From NCBI RefSeq assembly GCF_902459735.1, contig NZ_CABPRV010000002.1:682001-746000 (forward strand): a stretch of 64,000 nucleotides of DNA, given 5' to 3'. Shown one piece after another: positions 15,535 to 23,669 of this stretch; position 1 is the first letter of the stretch, and every line of letters starts with the position of its first letter. Under the pieces are notes generated by a model, which did no database searches, was not told the DNA's origin, and saw nothing but the letters and a program-made list of their open reading frames with translations. The stretch is from Pandoraea capi (GTDB taxonomy: Bacteria; Pseudomonadota; Gammaproteobacteria; Burkholderiales; Burkholderiaceae). The position numbers were made by a program, and so were the translations under genes.

Positions 15535-16761
15535 TCAAACCCGCAACACATCCAGCGGCTTGAACGCACCGCCAAGCACCGTCTGCGGATTCAGGCCCCA
15601 CCAGTTTTGCAGCACGGTGGCGTACACATCCCGGAAGTCGACGGCGAACGGCAAATTGCCGTTGCCATCCAGACGATCCAGTCTCGGCACCTCGCCATAC
15701 AAGCCGCCACGTACGCGTCCGCCCGCAATGAAGTGCGGCGCGACCGTGCCGTGGTCCGTGCCGTTGCTCTGGTTCTCTCGCGGACGTCGTCCGAACTCGG
15801 CATACGTCACGATCATCGTGGATTGCCAGCGGTTCAACTCCGTCAGCCCCGCTCGCAACGCCATCATCCCCTGCGATAACTGACGCAATAGATTCGCCTG
15901 CTGCCCCGGCTGATTCTGATGCGTGTCAAACCCGTTCAACGTCAGACGCAATACCGCTACGCCACGTCCCGGCTGCGGCACCCCCGTCGGTGAATCGGCC
16001 GCTGCGACCACCTGCAATGCAGTCTTCACCACATTGCCGAACGCGCCCTGCGGCATCAGTGTGCGTAACACGTACTGCCCCTGACGCGGACGCAAGCCGT
16101 CCGCCGCCTTGACGATGTCGTTCTCGACCCGCAACACGTGCGCCAATGCCGGATTGCTCACCTGCGACGCATTGGCCGACGCCAGATTCGCGTCACGCAG
16201 GAACTGCACGGGATTCATCAACGTCACTGCCCGCGCACCGCCCCCAAGCGGCCCGAGCTCCGCGCTGCCGACGATCACGCCGTCGGCATCGAATCCCGGG
16301 GGTACCGCCTGCTCGGCAAACGCGCGCGACAACCAGCCGTCCCGCAAATACTCGTCCGAGCGCGACGCCGTATTCCATATCTCGATCGAGCGAAAGTGCG
16401 ACAGGTTCGGCTGCGGATACCCCACCCCCTGCACGATCGCCAATTCCTTCGCCTGCCACATCGGCAATAACGCCCGCATCTCCGAATGCAGACCACTGCG
16501 CTCGTCGAGCTGAACCACCTGCTCACGTTTCACCCCAATGTTCGGACGCAGGCTCGCGTACATCGGGTCGGCATAAGGGATGACAGTGTTCAACCCGTCG
16601 TTGCCCCCTTTCAATTCGATGAGGATCAGCAGGTTATCGTAATGACTGCCCACACCCGGCATGCCGCCGGACAGGCTTCGCGCCGCCGCCAACACCGGCG
16701 TCGGGGTCAGCCACGCCGCGCCAAGGCCACCGGCGAACGTCAGAAAATCGCGTCGTTGCAT
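15535..16761 (-). CDS. DUF1501 twin-arginine exported protein
   Basis: A 408-residue protein of the DUF1501 (sulfatase-like) family. A Tat signal begins MQRRDFLTFAGGLGAAWL and is followed by a cleavage-like PVLAAA. Conserved family segments include ILIELKGGNDGLNTVIPYAD, the NLSHFRSIEIWNTA region, VTYAEFGRRPRENQSNGTDH and HGTVAPHFIAGG. The GTDHGT cluster supplies metal-ligand-like residues. The function is uncharacterised. It is the downstream gene of a two-gene unit with the DUF1800 protein (98 bp apart), a pairing conserved across many bacteria, and both are probably exported to the periplasm. Confidence 0.85.
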   Translation of the reverse strand: MQRRDFLTFAGGLGAAWLTPTPVLAAARSLSGGMPGVGSHYDNLLILIELKGGNDGLNTVIPYADPMYASLRPNIGVKREQVVQLDERSGLHSEMRALLPMWQAKELAIVQGVGYPQPNLSHFRSIEIWNTASRSDEYLRDGWLSRAFAEQAVPPGFDADGVIVGSAELGPLGGGARAVTLMNPVQFLRDANLASANASQVSNPALAHVLRVENDIVKAADGLRPRQGQYVLRTLMPQGAFGNVVKTALQVVAAADSPTGVPQPGRGVAVLRLTLNGFDTHQNQPGQQANLLRQLSQGMMALRAGLTELNRWQSTMIVTYAEFGRRPRENQSNGTDHGTVAPHFIAGGRVRGGLYGEVPRLDRLDGNGNLPFAVDFRDVYATVLQNWWGLNPQTVLGGAFKPLDVLRV

Positions 16762-16859
16762 CTCACACCTCTCATGACTTACCCCGCATCACCTCGCCGC
16801 CCAACATCCAGTCTGGACGCAAGGCTGCCCTGCGAGAAAGTCGTCCATGGGCACCGCCC

Positions 16860-18533
16860 TCACTTCAACTGATACGCCGGATCCATCAGCAATGCCTGCA
16901 AAAAGGACGCACTGTTGACGCCCGCGGCTTGCGGCGTCGCCGGCGCAAACGGCAACACACCACGCTGCAATGCCTCGCGCGACGCCTCGTCTGGAACATC
17001 GACCGGCCCCAGCCCATAGGGTTGCAGCCAGCGAGACAGATCGAAGCGCACGCCCGCCACGGTTCGAGGCATCGGCTTGCCCGCACCGAACGCCGTGCGC
17101 TGAACGCCCGGGCGCGTCGTCGACGAGAGCGAAGACGACAGCGACATCGCCGACGCCCCACCGGCATTCGCCTTCTCGGTCGCACGGAACATGCGCTCGA
17201 CGAACTGTTTGCGCGCCAGCAAGGTCGTGCTGTCGATCCAGGCATCGCCGCCCGGCCACCCCTTCACATTGGGCGGACGGAAGATGTCCTGCCCCAACAC
17301 ACGCATCTGCTGCGCCAGCATTTGCGGATCGTCATAACCGATGTCGAGCGCACGCACCGTGTCGGTGACGAACTCGGATGGTGACTTAACCAGCGTGCCG
17401 CGAATACGAGCGTCCCAAAACACCGGCGTCAGCAACAACGCCCGCATCGCTACCTTGATGTCGTAGCCGCTCGCACGAAACGCATTGGCGATACGCTCGA
17501 CCTGAGCGGGATCGGGCGTCGGCGACACGAACTCGCGCCACAATTTGCCGACGACGAACGTCGCGGTCTCCGGACGCGCCAGCAGAATGTCGAGCATCTG
17601 GTCGCCGTCGAAATCGCCCGTCTGATTCAGCACGGTCTTCGTGCCACCGTCATGCACGTTGGCACGCCAGACATACGTCATCGTCGTTCGATCGATGCTC
17701 CACCCGGTGTAGGCACGCGCCGCTTCGCGCACGTCCTGCTCGGTGTAATGCCCCTCGCCCAGCGTGAAAAGCTCCATCACTTCGCGCGCGAAATTCTCGT
17801 TCGGACGCCCCTTCCGGCTGCCCGCGCCATCCAGATAGATGAGCATCGCCGGATCCTTCGACACCTCGTGCAGCATCACACCGAAGTTGCCCAGTGCGTT
17901 GGCGCGCAGCAGCACGTTCTGCCGATACAGCACACCCGGTTCGCGGACCTTGTCGTCACTCGACACGAAGTGGTTGTGCCAGAACATCGTCATGCGCTCA
18001 GTCAGTGGCGACGGTGTCGTCGCCATCTCCTGCGCCCACCATCCCGAGAGCGACGCCGCCATCCGGTTTCGCCGCTCATTCAGTGCACGACGCTCGTCGT
18101 CCGTCATGGTTTTCGGGGGAGCGCCATAGAGCGGCGGATCGGCGGACCAGACGGGAGGCGGGGTCATTGCCGTGTGGCGGGTTTGCGCCAGCAGCCGGTC
18201 GACGGCCTGCGCTCGGGTCATCCCGATGAATGGCGCCAACTCGCGGGCGTCCGGAGCATAGCCCGTGCGCGTGAGCAGAAAACGGGCATCGTCGGCGGTC
18301 AGCTCACGAGACGATGGATCTACAGTCGGTTTTGCGGACTTCGACGCCCTGACATGGGGCGGATGCGATGAACGTGTCCCGTCGGCAGCACGGGAATCGA
18401 CCGCCTGGGCAAAAGGCGCACCCAAAGCCAGCGCCAGCCCGACGGCAGTCGCCACGCCCGAGCGGCGTCGCTTTTCAAAGGCGCAAAAAAAGCCAGCGTC
18501 GGCAGAGGCTGGCGGATGTCGTTTCGGCTTCAT
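16860..18533 (-). CDS. DUF1800 family exported protein
   Basis: A 557-residue DUF1800 protein. It has an N-terminal hydrophobic segment (VATAVGLALALGAPFAQA, about residues 27-44) acting as a signal peptide. Family motifs follow: RFLLTRTGYAPDARELAPFI, MTMFWHNHFVSSDDKV, NFAREVMELFTLGEGHYTEQ, AARAYTGWSID and NVKGWPGGDAWIDSTTLL. The function is unknown; the family nearly always travels with DUF1501. The ATG at 18533 places an intrinsic-terminator-like hairpin (18485-18513) inside codons 7-17. The GTG at 18455, just before the hydrophobic segment, is an alternative start. Confidence 0.85.
   Translation of the reverse strand: MKPKRHPPASADAGFFCAFEKRRRSGVATAVGLALALGAPFAQAVDSRAADGTRSSHPPHVRASKSAKPTVDPSSRELTADDARFLLTRTGYAPDARELAPFIGMTRAQAVDRLLAQTRHTAMTPPPVWSADPPLYGAPPKTMTDDERRALNERRNRMAASLSGWWAQEMATTPSPLTERMTMFWHNHFVSSDDKVREPGVLYRQNVLLRANALGNFGVMLHEVSKDPAMLIYLDGAGSRKGRPNENFAREVMELFTLGEGHYTEQDVREAARAYTGWSIDRTTMTYVWRANVHDGGTKTVLNQTGDFDGDQMLDILLARPETATFVVGKLWREFVSPTPDPAQVERIANAFRASGYDIKVAMRALLLTPVFWDARIRGTLVKSPSEFVTDTVRALDIGYDDPQMLAQQMRVLGQDIFRPPNVKGWPGGDAWIDSTTLLARKQFVERMFRATEKANAGGASAMSLSSSLSSTTRPGVQRTAFGAGKPMPRTVAGVRFDLSRWLQPYGLGPVDVPDEASREALQRGVLPFAPATPQAAGVNSASFLQALLMDPAYQLK
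18485..18513 (-). terminator. Intrinsic terminator-like hairpin inside or before the DUF1800 gene
   Basis: On the minus strand GCCAGC (18513-18508) pairs with GCTGGC (18497-18492) and is followed by seven T residues (18491-18485). It could terminate the upstream minus-strand gene that ends at 18626, which would argue that the DUF1800 start lies downstream at 18455. Confidence 0.45.
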
Positions 18534-18625
18534 GGCACGCTCGCGTCAAAATGAGATCACTGGCGTTTTCGGGGAAGCGTTATGCGTCGGACTTGGACGG
18601 CCGGAAGCGCTCGTCGTATCCAGTA

Positions 18626-18952
18626 TCAGTGACTATATAGTTCACGCACGGCGTCCTGAATGTGTTGACGCAGCAATCGCCGGTCTTCCGGCGACATATG
18701 ACCATTGGGACGGCGGCCGGGCGGCGTATTCGGGAGTTCGTCGTTGCGACGGTCGGCCTGTGGATCGGGCTGCGGTGCCTGCTTCGACGGATTGCGCGGC
18801 GACGGTGCCGGCGCTGCATGCCGGACGCGCGAGCCACTCGCGCCGTAGGTGTGCGTACTGAAATGCGCTACGGGACGGGCATAGGTCACGCCCAGGTGTC
18901 CCCAGAGCATGATTCCCCCGAACAGTAACGTCAACTCAGCAGCCCATCTCAT
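18626..18952 (-). CDS. Small membrane-anchored protein of unknown function
   Basis: A 108-residue protein with one N-terminal membrane segment (AAELTLLFGGIMLWGHLGVT, residues 4-23). A Pro-rich low-complexity linker follows (PAPSPRNPSKQAPQPDPQAD), then a compact helical C-terminus, SPEDRRLLRQHIQDAVRELY. I do not recognise the family. The C-terminal helix, tethered by a flexible linker to a membrane anchor, suggests a protein-protein contact in the periplasm or cytoplasm. AAGGA lies 13 bases before the ATG at 18952. It is divergent from ompR, so the two share an upstream region. Confidence 0.6.
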   Translation of the reverse strand: MRWAAELTLLFGGIMLWGHLGVTYARPVAHFSTHTYGASGSRVRHAAPAPSPRNPSKQAPQPDPQADRRNDELPNTPPGRRPNGHMSPEDRRLLRQHIQDAVRELYSH

Positions 18953-19121
18953 CTTGTGCGTATGTCCTTCATGCCATGCGGCTGTTTTTTGCCCCGGCAG
19001 GCGTGCAAGTGTACCCACTGCCTATGGTCAGCGCACAAGCCGTAGGGTAAATTGTGTAACCCTTTGTAACCCGCTTTGGCGGTCTCCTCAGTTCGCAACA
19101 TTTCGGGCTAAGATACGTGGC

Positions 19122-19847
19122 ATGGAAAACAAAAACTCTCCCAAAATTCTGGTTGTCGACGACGATCCGCGCCTGCGCGACCTGCTTCGTCGTTACCTCG
19201 GGGAACAGGGTTTCAATGTCTTTGTGGCCGAGAATGCAACGGCTATGAACAAGCTTTGGGTGCGCGAACGTTTCGATCTGCTCGTGCTCGACCTGATGCT
19301 CCCCGGTGAAGACGGTCTGTCTATTTGTCGCCGTCTGCGTGGCGCCAACGACCGCACGCCGATCATCATGTTAACGGCCAAAGGCGAGGATGTCGACCGT
19401 ATCGTCGGCCTCGAGATGGGCGCAGACGACTACCTGCCGAAGCCGTTCAATCCTCGCGAACTCGTTGCGCGCATCCACGCGGTATTGCGCCGTCAGGCAC
19501 CGCCCGAACTTCCCGGTGCGCCCAGCGAAACGATGGAGACGTTCGAGTTCGGTGACTTCGCCCTGAACCTCGCAACGCGCACGCTCACGAAGAACGGCCA
19601 GGAAATCGCGCTCACCACGGGCGAGTTCTCTGTACTGAAAGTCTTCGCACGTCATCCGCGTCAGCCGCTCTCGCGTGAAAAGCTCATGGAGCTCGCACGC
19701 GGACGCGAATACGAAGTCTTCGACCGGAGTCTCGACGTGCAGATCTCGCGCTTGCGCAAGCTCATCGAGCCGGATCCGGGCAGCCCCCGATTCATTCAGA
19801 CGGTCTGGGGTCTCGGCTACGTGTTCATCCCGGACGGCGGCGCGTGA
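19122..19847 (+). CDS. ompR: Two-component response regulator OmpR
   Basis: A 241-residue OmpR. The receiver domain (KILVVDDDPRLRDLLRRYLG) has its phospho-accepting Asp in LLVLDLMLPGEDG (about residue 57) and the Lys in YLPKPFNP. The C-terminal winged helix has the recognition region FDRSLDVQISRLRKLIEPD and the wing FIQTVWGLGYVFI. OmpR regulates porins and responds to osmolarity through EnvZ, which follows 180 bp downstream. The start MENKNSPKIL at 19122 was preferred over an open extension to 18909, which runs antisense to the neighbouring small membrane protein. Confidence 0.92.
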   Translation: MENKNSPKILVVDDDPRLRDLLRRYLGEQGFNVFVAENATAMNKLWVRERFDLLVLDLMLPGEDGLSICRRLRGANDRTPIIMLTAKGEDVDRIVGLEMGADDYLPKPFNPRELVARIHAVLRRQAPPELPGAPSETMETFEFGDFALNLATRTLTKNGQEIALTTGEFSVLKVFARHPRQPLSREKLMELARGREYEVFDRSLDVQISRLRKLIEPDPGSPRFIQTVWGLGYVFIPDGGA

Positions 19848-20027
19848 TCCGCCGTCATCACGCCTCAAGCTTTGAAACGACGCCGGTCGCGATCCTGTCT
19901 CGCACCGGCGTCATGTCTTGCGTCTCATCGTCTCCCATGCCGTTCGACGTGGCTCCCCTGAGCCCCCGCCACACTGCGCTTCGGACGACCCGACACGCTC
20001 AAGCCACGCATTAGACGGAGCAACCCC

Positions 20028-21368
20028 ATGCATCCGATACGGATGGTACGCGGGCTGTTCGGCGGTCTGTTCTGGCGTACCTTTTTCCTCATCGCACTGC
20101 TCATCGGCGTCAGCCTCGCCGCCTGGTACCAGAGCTTTCGCGTGATCGAACGCGAGCCCCGCGCGCAACGCGTCGCGCAGCAGCTCGTCTCCATCGTCAA
20201 GCTAACGCGCACCGCCCTGCTCTACTCGGAGCCGGACCTGCGACGTGCGCTGCTCCAGGATCTGGAGAGCAACGAAGGCATTCGCGTGTACCCTCGCGAG
20301 CCGGCCGACGCCGTCGAGAAACCGCCCGCCGGCGTCGTGCAGGATCTGATCGTGCGCGACGTCCAGCGACGACTCGGCACCGACACGGTCATCGCCGCCG
20401 CCGTCAACGACATTCCGGCCATGTGGATCAGCTTCAAGATCGATGAAGACGACTACTGGGTCGCCATCGAACAAGACCGGATCGACACGGCCACCGGTCT
20501 TCAGCTATTCAGTTGGGGGACGTTCGCCCTCGCGCTCTCGCTCATTGGCGCGGCCTTCATCACCGCGCTCGTGAACCGGCCGTTCGCAAGGCTCGCGCAC
20601 GCCGCGCGCGCCATCGGCGAAGGCCAGCGCCCCGACCCGTTGCCCGAACGCGGCATGGGCGAAGCGGCCGAAGCCAACCGCAGCTTCAACCAGATGGTGG
20701 AGGAACTCGACCGCCTCGAAGCCGACCGCGCGTTGATGCTCGCAGGCATTTCGCACGACCTGCGCACGCCGCTCGCCCGCCTGCGACTGGAGACGGAGAT
20801 GAGTCCGTCGGATGAAACGGTCAAGCGCGACATGATCAGCGACATCGAGCAAATGGACGAGATCATCGGCCGCTTCCTCGATTACGCCCGCCCCGCGTCG
20901 CGCACGCCCCAGTCGATCGACCTTTCGGACATCGCGCGCGATACCGCCGCGAATTTCGAGGGACGCGAAGACATCAACCTGAGCGTCGAATTGGCCGACA
21001 CGGCCCCGGTGCTCGCCGAGCGGACCGACCTGAAACGTCTGCTCACGAACCTGATCGAGAACGCCCGCAAGTATGGTCGCGATGCGCAAACCGACATCGC
21101 CAACGTCCATGTGACGACGCGAGTGCTGGGCGAGCGCGTGGAAATGCGCGTGCGCGACACCGGCCCCGGCATTCCCGAAGAACAACTGCATCTCGTGTTC
21201 CGCCCGTTCTATCGCGTGGACACCGCGCGCACGAAAGCGGACGGCACCGGCCTCGGCATGGCAATCGTCCAGCGCATTGCCACCCGTTACAAGGGTCACA
21301 CCTCGCTGCGCAACGTTCGCCCCGGCTCGGGACTTGAAATCATCGTGTCATTTCCGCTTGCTAAATAA
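20028..21368 (+). CDS. envZ: Sensor histidine kinase EnvZ
   Basis: A 446-residue inner-membrane histidine kinase. The first membrane helix is TFFLIALLIGVSLAAWYQSF (about residues 19-38). A periplasmic domain of about 115 residues follows, then the second helix (TFALALSLIGAAFITAL), a HAMP segment (NRPFARLAHAARAIGEGQRP) and the H-box GISHDLRTPLARLRLE with the phosphorylated His at about 243. The ATPase domain has LLTNLIENARKYG (N box), DTGPGIP and GTGLGMAIV. It phosphorylates and dephosphorylates OmpR. The start codon ATG at 20028 follows GGAG. Confidence 0.92.
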   Translation: MHPIRMVRGLFGGLFWRTFFLIALLIGVSLAAWYQSFRVIEREPRAQRVAQQLVSIVKLTRTALLYSEPDLRRALLQDLESNEGIRVYPREPADAVEKPPAGVVQDLIVRDVQRRLGTDTVIAAAVNDIPAMWISFKIDEDDYWVAIEQDRIDTATGLQLFSWGTFALALSLIGAAFITALVNRPFARLAHAARAIGEGQRPDPLPERGMGEAAEANRSFNQMVEELDRLEADRALMLAGISHDLRTPLARLRLETEMSPSDETVKRDMISDIEQMDEIIGRFLDYARPASRTPQSIDLSDIARDTAANFEGREDINLSVELADTAPVLAERTDLKRLLTNLIENARKYGRDAQTDIANVHVTTRVLGERVEMRVRDTGPGIPEEQLHLVFRPFYRVDTARTKADGTGLGMAIVQRIATRYKGHTSLRNVRPGSGLEIIVSFPLAK

Positions 21369-21483
21369 GTGTTTGATGTGAGCGAGCGAAATATTGGCTA
21401 TGCTCAAGGTTTCGCGTCACGCCGTGCCGCAAAATCCTATCGACGGGATTTGTTTTAACTATCCCCCGCATAAAATAAAGCTA

Positions 21484-21546
21484 TTGCTATCACAGTATTG
21501 ATAGCGTATACTGCTTTGGTTGACCGGGATCGCGTGATCCCGGTCA
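21484..21546 (+). promoter_or_regulatory. ahpC promoter with operator-like repeat and 5'-UTR hairpin
   Basis: A sigma70-type promoter is visible: TTGCTA (21484-21489), a 17-bp spacer, then TATACT (21507-21512). The spacer and -35 hold a perfect inverted repeat, GCTATCA (21486-21492) and TGATAGC (21499-21505), with ATAG/CTAT ends reminiscent of OxyR sites, although the spacing is not the OxyR consensus. Just after the -10, TGACCGGGATC (21521-21531) and GATCCCGGTCA (21536-21546) form a perfect 11-bp hairpin with a GCGT loop in the transcribed leader and no T-run, so probably an mRNA stabiliser rather than a terminator. Confidence 0.6.
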
Positions 21547-21608
21547 GTTGCTAGTTGCGATGCCATGCGGCGTCACAACATAAACCGCACTAAATTTAGG
21601 AGTAATCG

Positions 21609-22157
21609 ATGAAGACTGTCGGCGATAAACTCGAAGCGTTCTCGGTCGAAGCGGCCAAGCCTGGTTTCAACAACCACGAAGAAAATGGCGTGTCGGCTTT
21701 CGAAACGATCACGGAAGCGTCGTTCCCGGGCAAGTGGAAGATCATTTACTTCTACCCGAAGGACTTCACGTTCGTGTGCCCGACCGAAATCGTGGAATTC
21801 GGCAAGCTGGCCAACGACTTCGCAGATCGTGACGCAGTGCTGCTCGGCGGCTCGGGCGACAACGAGTTCGTGAAGCTGGCATGGCGCCGTGAGCACAAGG
21901 ATCTGAACAAGCTGAACCACTACGCGTTCGGCGACACGACCGGTGCGCTGATCGACCAACTGGGCGTGCGTGACAAGGCGGCTGGCGTGGCTCTGCGTGC
22001 AACGTTCATCGTTGACCCGGACAACGTCATCCAGCACGTTTCGGTGAACAACCTGAACGTCGGCCGTAACCCGGAAGAAGTGCTGCGTATTCTGGACGGC
22101 CTGCAAACGGACGAACTCTGCCCGTGCAACCGCGCGGTCGGCGGTGCAACGCTGTAA
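21609..22157 (+). CDS. ahpC: Alkyl hydroperoxide reductase AhpC (2-Cys peroxiredoxin)
   Basis: A 182-residue peroxiredoxin that reduces H2O2, organic hydroperoxides and peroxynitrite in the cytoplasm. The peroxidatic Cys57 is in DFTFVCPTEI; the C-terminal LCPCNRAVGGATL carries Cys171/Cys173 for resolution. This AhpE/AhpC branch (with EFGKLANDFADRDAVLLGGS) is normally recycled by AhpD, the next gene. AGGAG lies just before the ATG. A hairpin with T-run after the stop probably lets only part of transcription reach ahpD, giving more AhpC than AhpD. Confidence 0.95.
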   Translation: MKTVGDKLEAFSVEAAKPGFNNHEENGVSAFETITEASFPGKWKIIYFYPKDFTFVCPTEIVEFGKLANDFADRDAVLLGGSGDNEFVKLAWRREHKDLNKLNHYAFGDTTGALIDQLGVRDKAAGVALRATFIVDPDNVIQHVSVNNLNVGRNPEEVLRILDGLQTDELCPCNRAVGGATL

Positions 22158-22169
22158 GCGTCGTCTCGA

Positions 22170-22191
22170 AGCCCGCGAAAGCGGGCTTTTT
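22170..22191 (+). terminator. Intrinsic terminator (attenuator) between ahpC and ahpD
   Basis: AGCCCGC (22170-22176), a GAAA loop, and GCGGGCT (22181-22187) followed by five T residues. It lies between two genes of one operon, so partial readthrough is expected. Confidence 0.8.
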
Positions 22192-22216
22192 CAGCCCAAA
22201 GCAATAGGAGAAATTT

Positions 22217-22744
22217 ATGGAATTCCTCACCGCGATTAAGGCGCAGATTCCTGACTACGCCAAGGACATTCGCCTCAACCTCGACGGCACCATCGCCCGC
22301 TCCTCGCTGGAAGGCAACGATGCCGTGGGCGTGGCGCTGGCCGCTGCCTTCGCCGCCAAGAGCCGGCCGATCGTCAAGGCGATCCGCGAAGCCGGCGTGC
22401 TGGCCCCTGAAGAGCTTGAAGGCGCGTTGACCGCTGCCGCGCTCATGGGCATGAACAACACGTGGTACCCGTATCTGGAGATGGCGGACAACGCCGAGCT
22501 CAAGAACGAGAAGGCCCAGCTTCGCATGAACGGCTATGCCACGCGTGGCGGTGTCGATCAGCGTCGTTTCGAGATGTACGCGCTCGCCGCGTCCATCGTC
22601 GGCAAGTGCCACTTCTGCGTGAAGTCGCACGCGCATCTGCTCAGCGCCGAACACGGTATGAGCACCGCGCAACTGCGTGACGTGGGCCGCATCGCCGCGG
22701 TCGTCAACGCTGCCGCGCAGGTTATCGCTGCCGAAGCGGTATAA
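22217..22744 (+). CDS. ahpD: Alkylhydroperoxidase AhpD
   Basis: A 175-residue AhpD-fold disulfide reductase that re-reduces AhpC. The active CxxC motif with proton-relay His is KCHFCVKSHAH (Cys131, Cys134, His138). The all-helical fold and the length match Burkholderia AhpD. AGGAG precedes the ATG. Its last codons (Ala-Val-stop) are the first unit of the 9-bp tandem repeat that follows. Confidence 0.95.
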   Translation: MEFLTAIKAQIPDYAKDIRLNLDGTIARSSLEGNDAVGVALAAAFAAKSRPIVKAIREAGVLAPEELEGALTAAALMGMNNTWYPYLEMADNAELKNEKAQLRMNGYATRGGVDQRRFEMYALAASIVGKCHFCVKSHAHLLSAEHGMSTAQLRDVGRIAAVVNAAAQVIAAEAV

Positions 22745-22815
22745 GCGGTATAAGCGGTATAAGCGGTATAAGCGGTATAGGCGGTATAGGCGGTATAGGC
22801 GGCATGAGCCGTAAG
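22735..22815. repeat. 9-bp tandem repeat carrying an in-frame stop codon in every unit
   Basis: Units of AGCGGTATA start at 22735 and repeat five times exactly (to 22779). Two GGCGGTATA units follow (22780-22797), then two degraded ones to 22815. The unit in the ahpD frame reads GCG GTA TAA, so the stop codon of ahpD has been copied in tandem. Later units carry TAG. Confidence 0.9.
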
Positions 22816-22888
22816 GCCGCATAAGCCGCCACGACACAGCAGGCGTTAGCCGGGTTGCCTCAGGCGACCTGGACACCGCTCGCGAGAC

Positions 22889-22910
22889 GATGACGGCATA
22901 AGCCGTCATC
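22889..22910. terminator. Perfect hairpin downstream of ahpD
   Basis: GATGACGGC (22889-22897), an ATAA loop, and GCCGTCATC (22902-22910) form a 9-bp perfect stem. No T-run follows. It is likely an mRNA 3'-end structure for ahpCD. Confidence 0.5.
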
Positions 22911-22914
22911 AAGC

Positions 22915-23009
22915 AAAACGGCGCTACCGGACGAATGAACTGCCCCCCAAGATTTGGACATAATCCAACCCTTGGGGGAGCAGTTCACGAATCCGGCAGC
23001 GCCGTTTTT
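22915..23009. terminator. Bidirectional terminator interrupted by an IS remnant in its loop
   Basis: AAAACGGCGCTACCGGA (22915-22931) pairs with TCCGGCAGCGCCGTTTT (22992-23008) with one mismatch. The A-run and T-run make this a bidirectional intrinsic terminator between convergent ahpD and ispF. The original loop is CGAA. It now appears twice, at 22932-22935 and 22988-22991, as a 4-bp duplication around a 52-bp insert. Confidence 0.7.
22936..22987. mobile_element. IS remnant: two IS3-like terminal inverted repeats back to back
   Basis: The 52-bp insert begins TGAACTGCCCCCCAAG and ends CTTGGGGGAGCAGTTCA. Read inward from each end the sequences continue as ATTTGGACA and GGTTGGATTA. Ends of the form TG-N-ACTGC-N-CCC...TTGGA are typical of the IS3 family (IS150 group). 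Both ends are present and all transposase sequence is gone. It is flanked by CGAA on both sides, a probable target duplication. Confidence 0.65.
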
Positions 23010-23068
23010 GCGTGGCTCGTTGCTGGGCGTCCGGTACAACCTGACGCCCCACCCTCCGCCCCTGCCGA

Positions 23069-23590
23069 TCAGCGACCGATCAGCAACGCGGCCGCTTGGG
23101 CTTCGATCCCTTCCTGTCGGCCGAGATAGCCGAGCTTCTCGTTCGTCTTCGCCTTCACGTTGACCTGACCGACGCTCACCCCGAGCGCATCGGCAATCGA
23201 CTGCGTCATCGCGGCGATATGCGGCGCGAGCTTCGGCGCCTGCGCGATCACCGTGCAATCGACATTCACGAGCTCGTAGCCTTGCTCGCGAACTCGGCGC
23301 ATCGCTTCCTTGAGCAGCACGACACTGTTCGCGCCCTTGAACGTCGGATCGGTGTCGGGGAAATGACGACCGATGTCGCCCAGCGCCGCCGCACCGAGGA
23401 CTGCGTCGGTAATCGCGTGCAGCAGAACGTCGGCGTCCGAATGGCCCAGCAGACCACGCTCGAACGGAATCGTCACACCGCCCATGACGAGCGGACGGCC
23501 CGGCACGAGCGCATGCACGTCGTAGCCCTGACCGATGCGCAGCTTGGACAATGAAGCAAGGGATACGGGAGAAACAGCTTGTTCAGTCAT
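23069..23590 (-). CDS. ispF: 2-C-methyl-D-erythritol 2,4-cyclodiphosphate synthase IspF
   Basis: A 173-residue IspF, the fifth enzyme of the MEP pathway to isoprenoids, forming the cyclic diphosphate with Zn2+ and Mg2+. Family motifs: the zinc-binding [40 protein letters not shown], and the terminal [19 protein letters not shown]. The length is slightly above the usual 160 owing to a 12-residue N-terminal extension. ispD lies 79 bp upstream on the same strand, so the two are probably one unit. Confidence 0.95.
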   Translation of the reverse strand: MTEQAVSPVSLASLSKLRIGQGYDVHALVPGRPLVMGGVTIPFERGLLGHSDADVLLHAITDAVLGAAALGDIGRHFPDTDPTFKGANSVVLLKEAMRRVREQGYELVNVDCTVIAQAPKLAPHIAAMTQSIADALGVSVGQVNVKAKTNEKLGYLGRQEGIEAQAAALLIGR

Positions 23591-23669
23591 GTGGAGTCGC
23601 CAAAAGCGGAAATACGAAGCGCCGGGCCCAGCGAACCCGGCTTTGCGGAACGATCAGGCGGTCAAGCGC

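Noticed and set aside
22735-22815. CRISPR-like array
   Set aside because: Units are 9 bp and contiguous, with no spacers and no cas genes.
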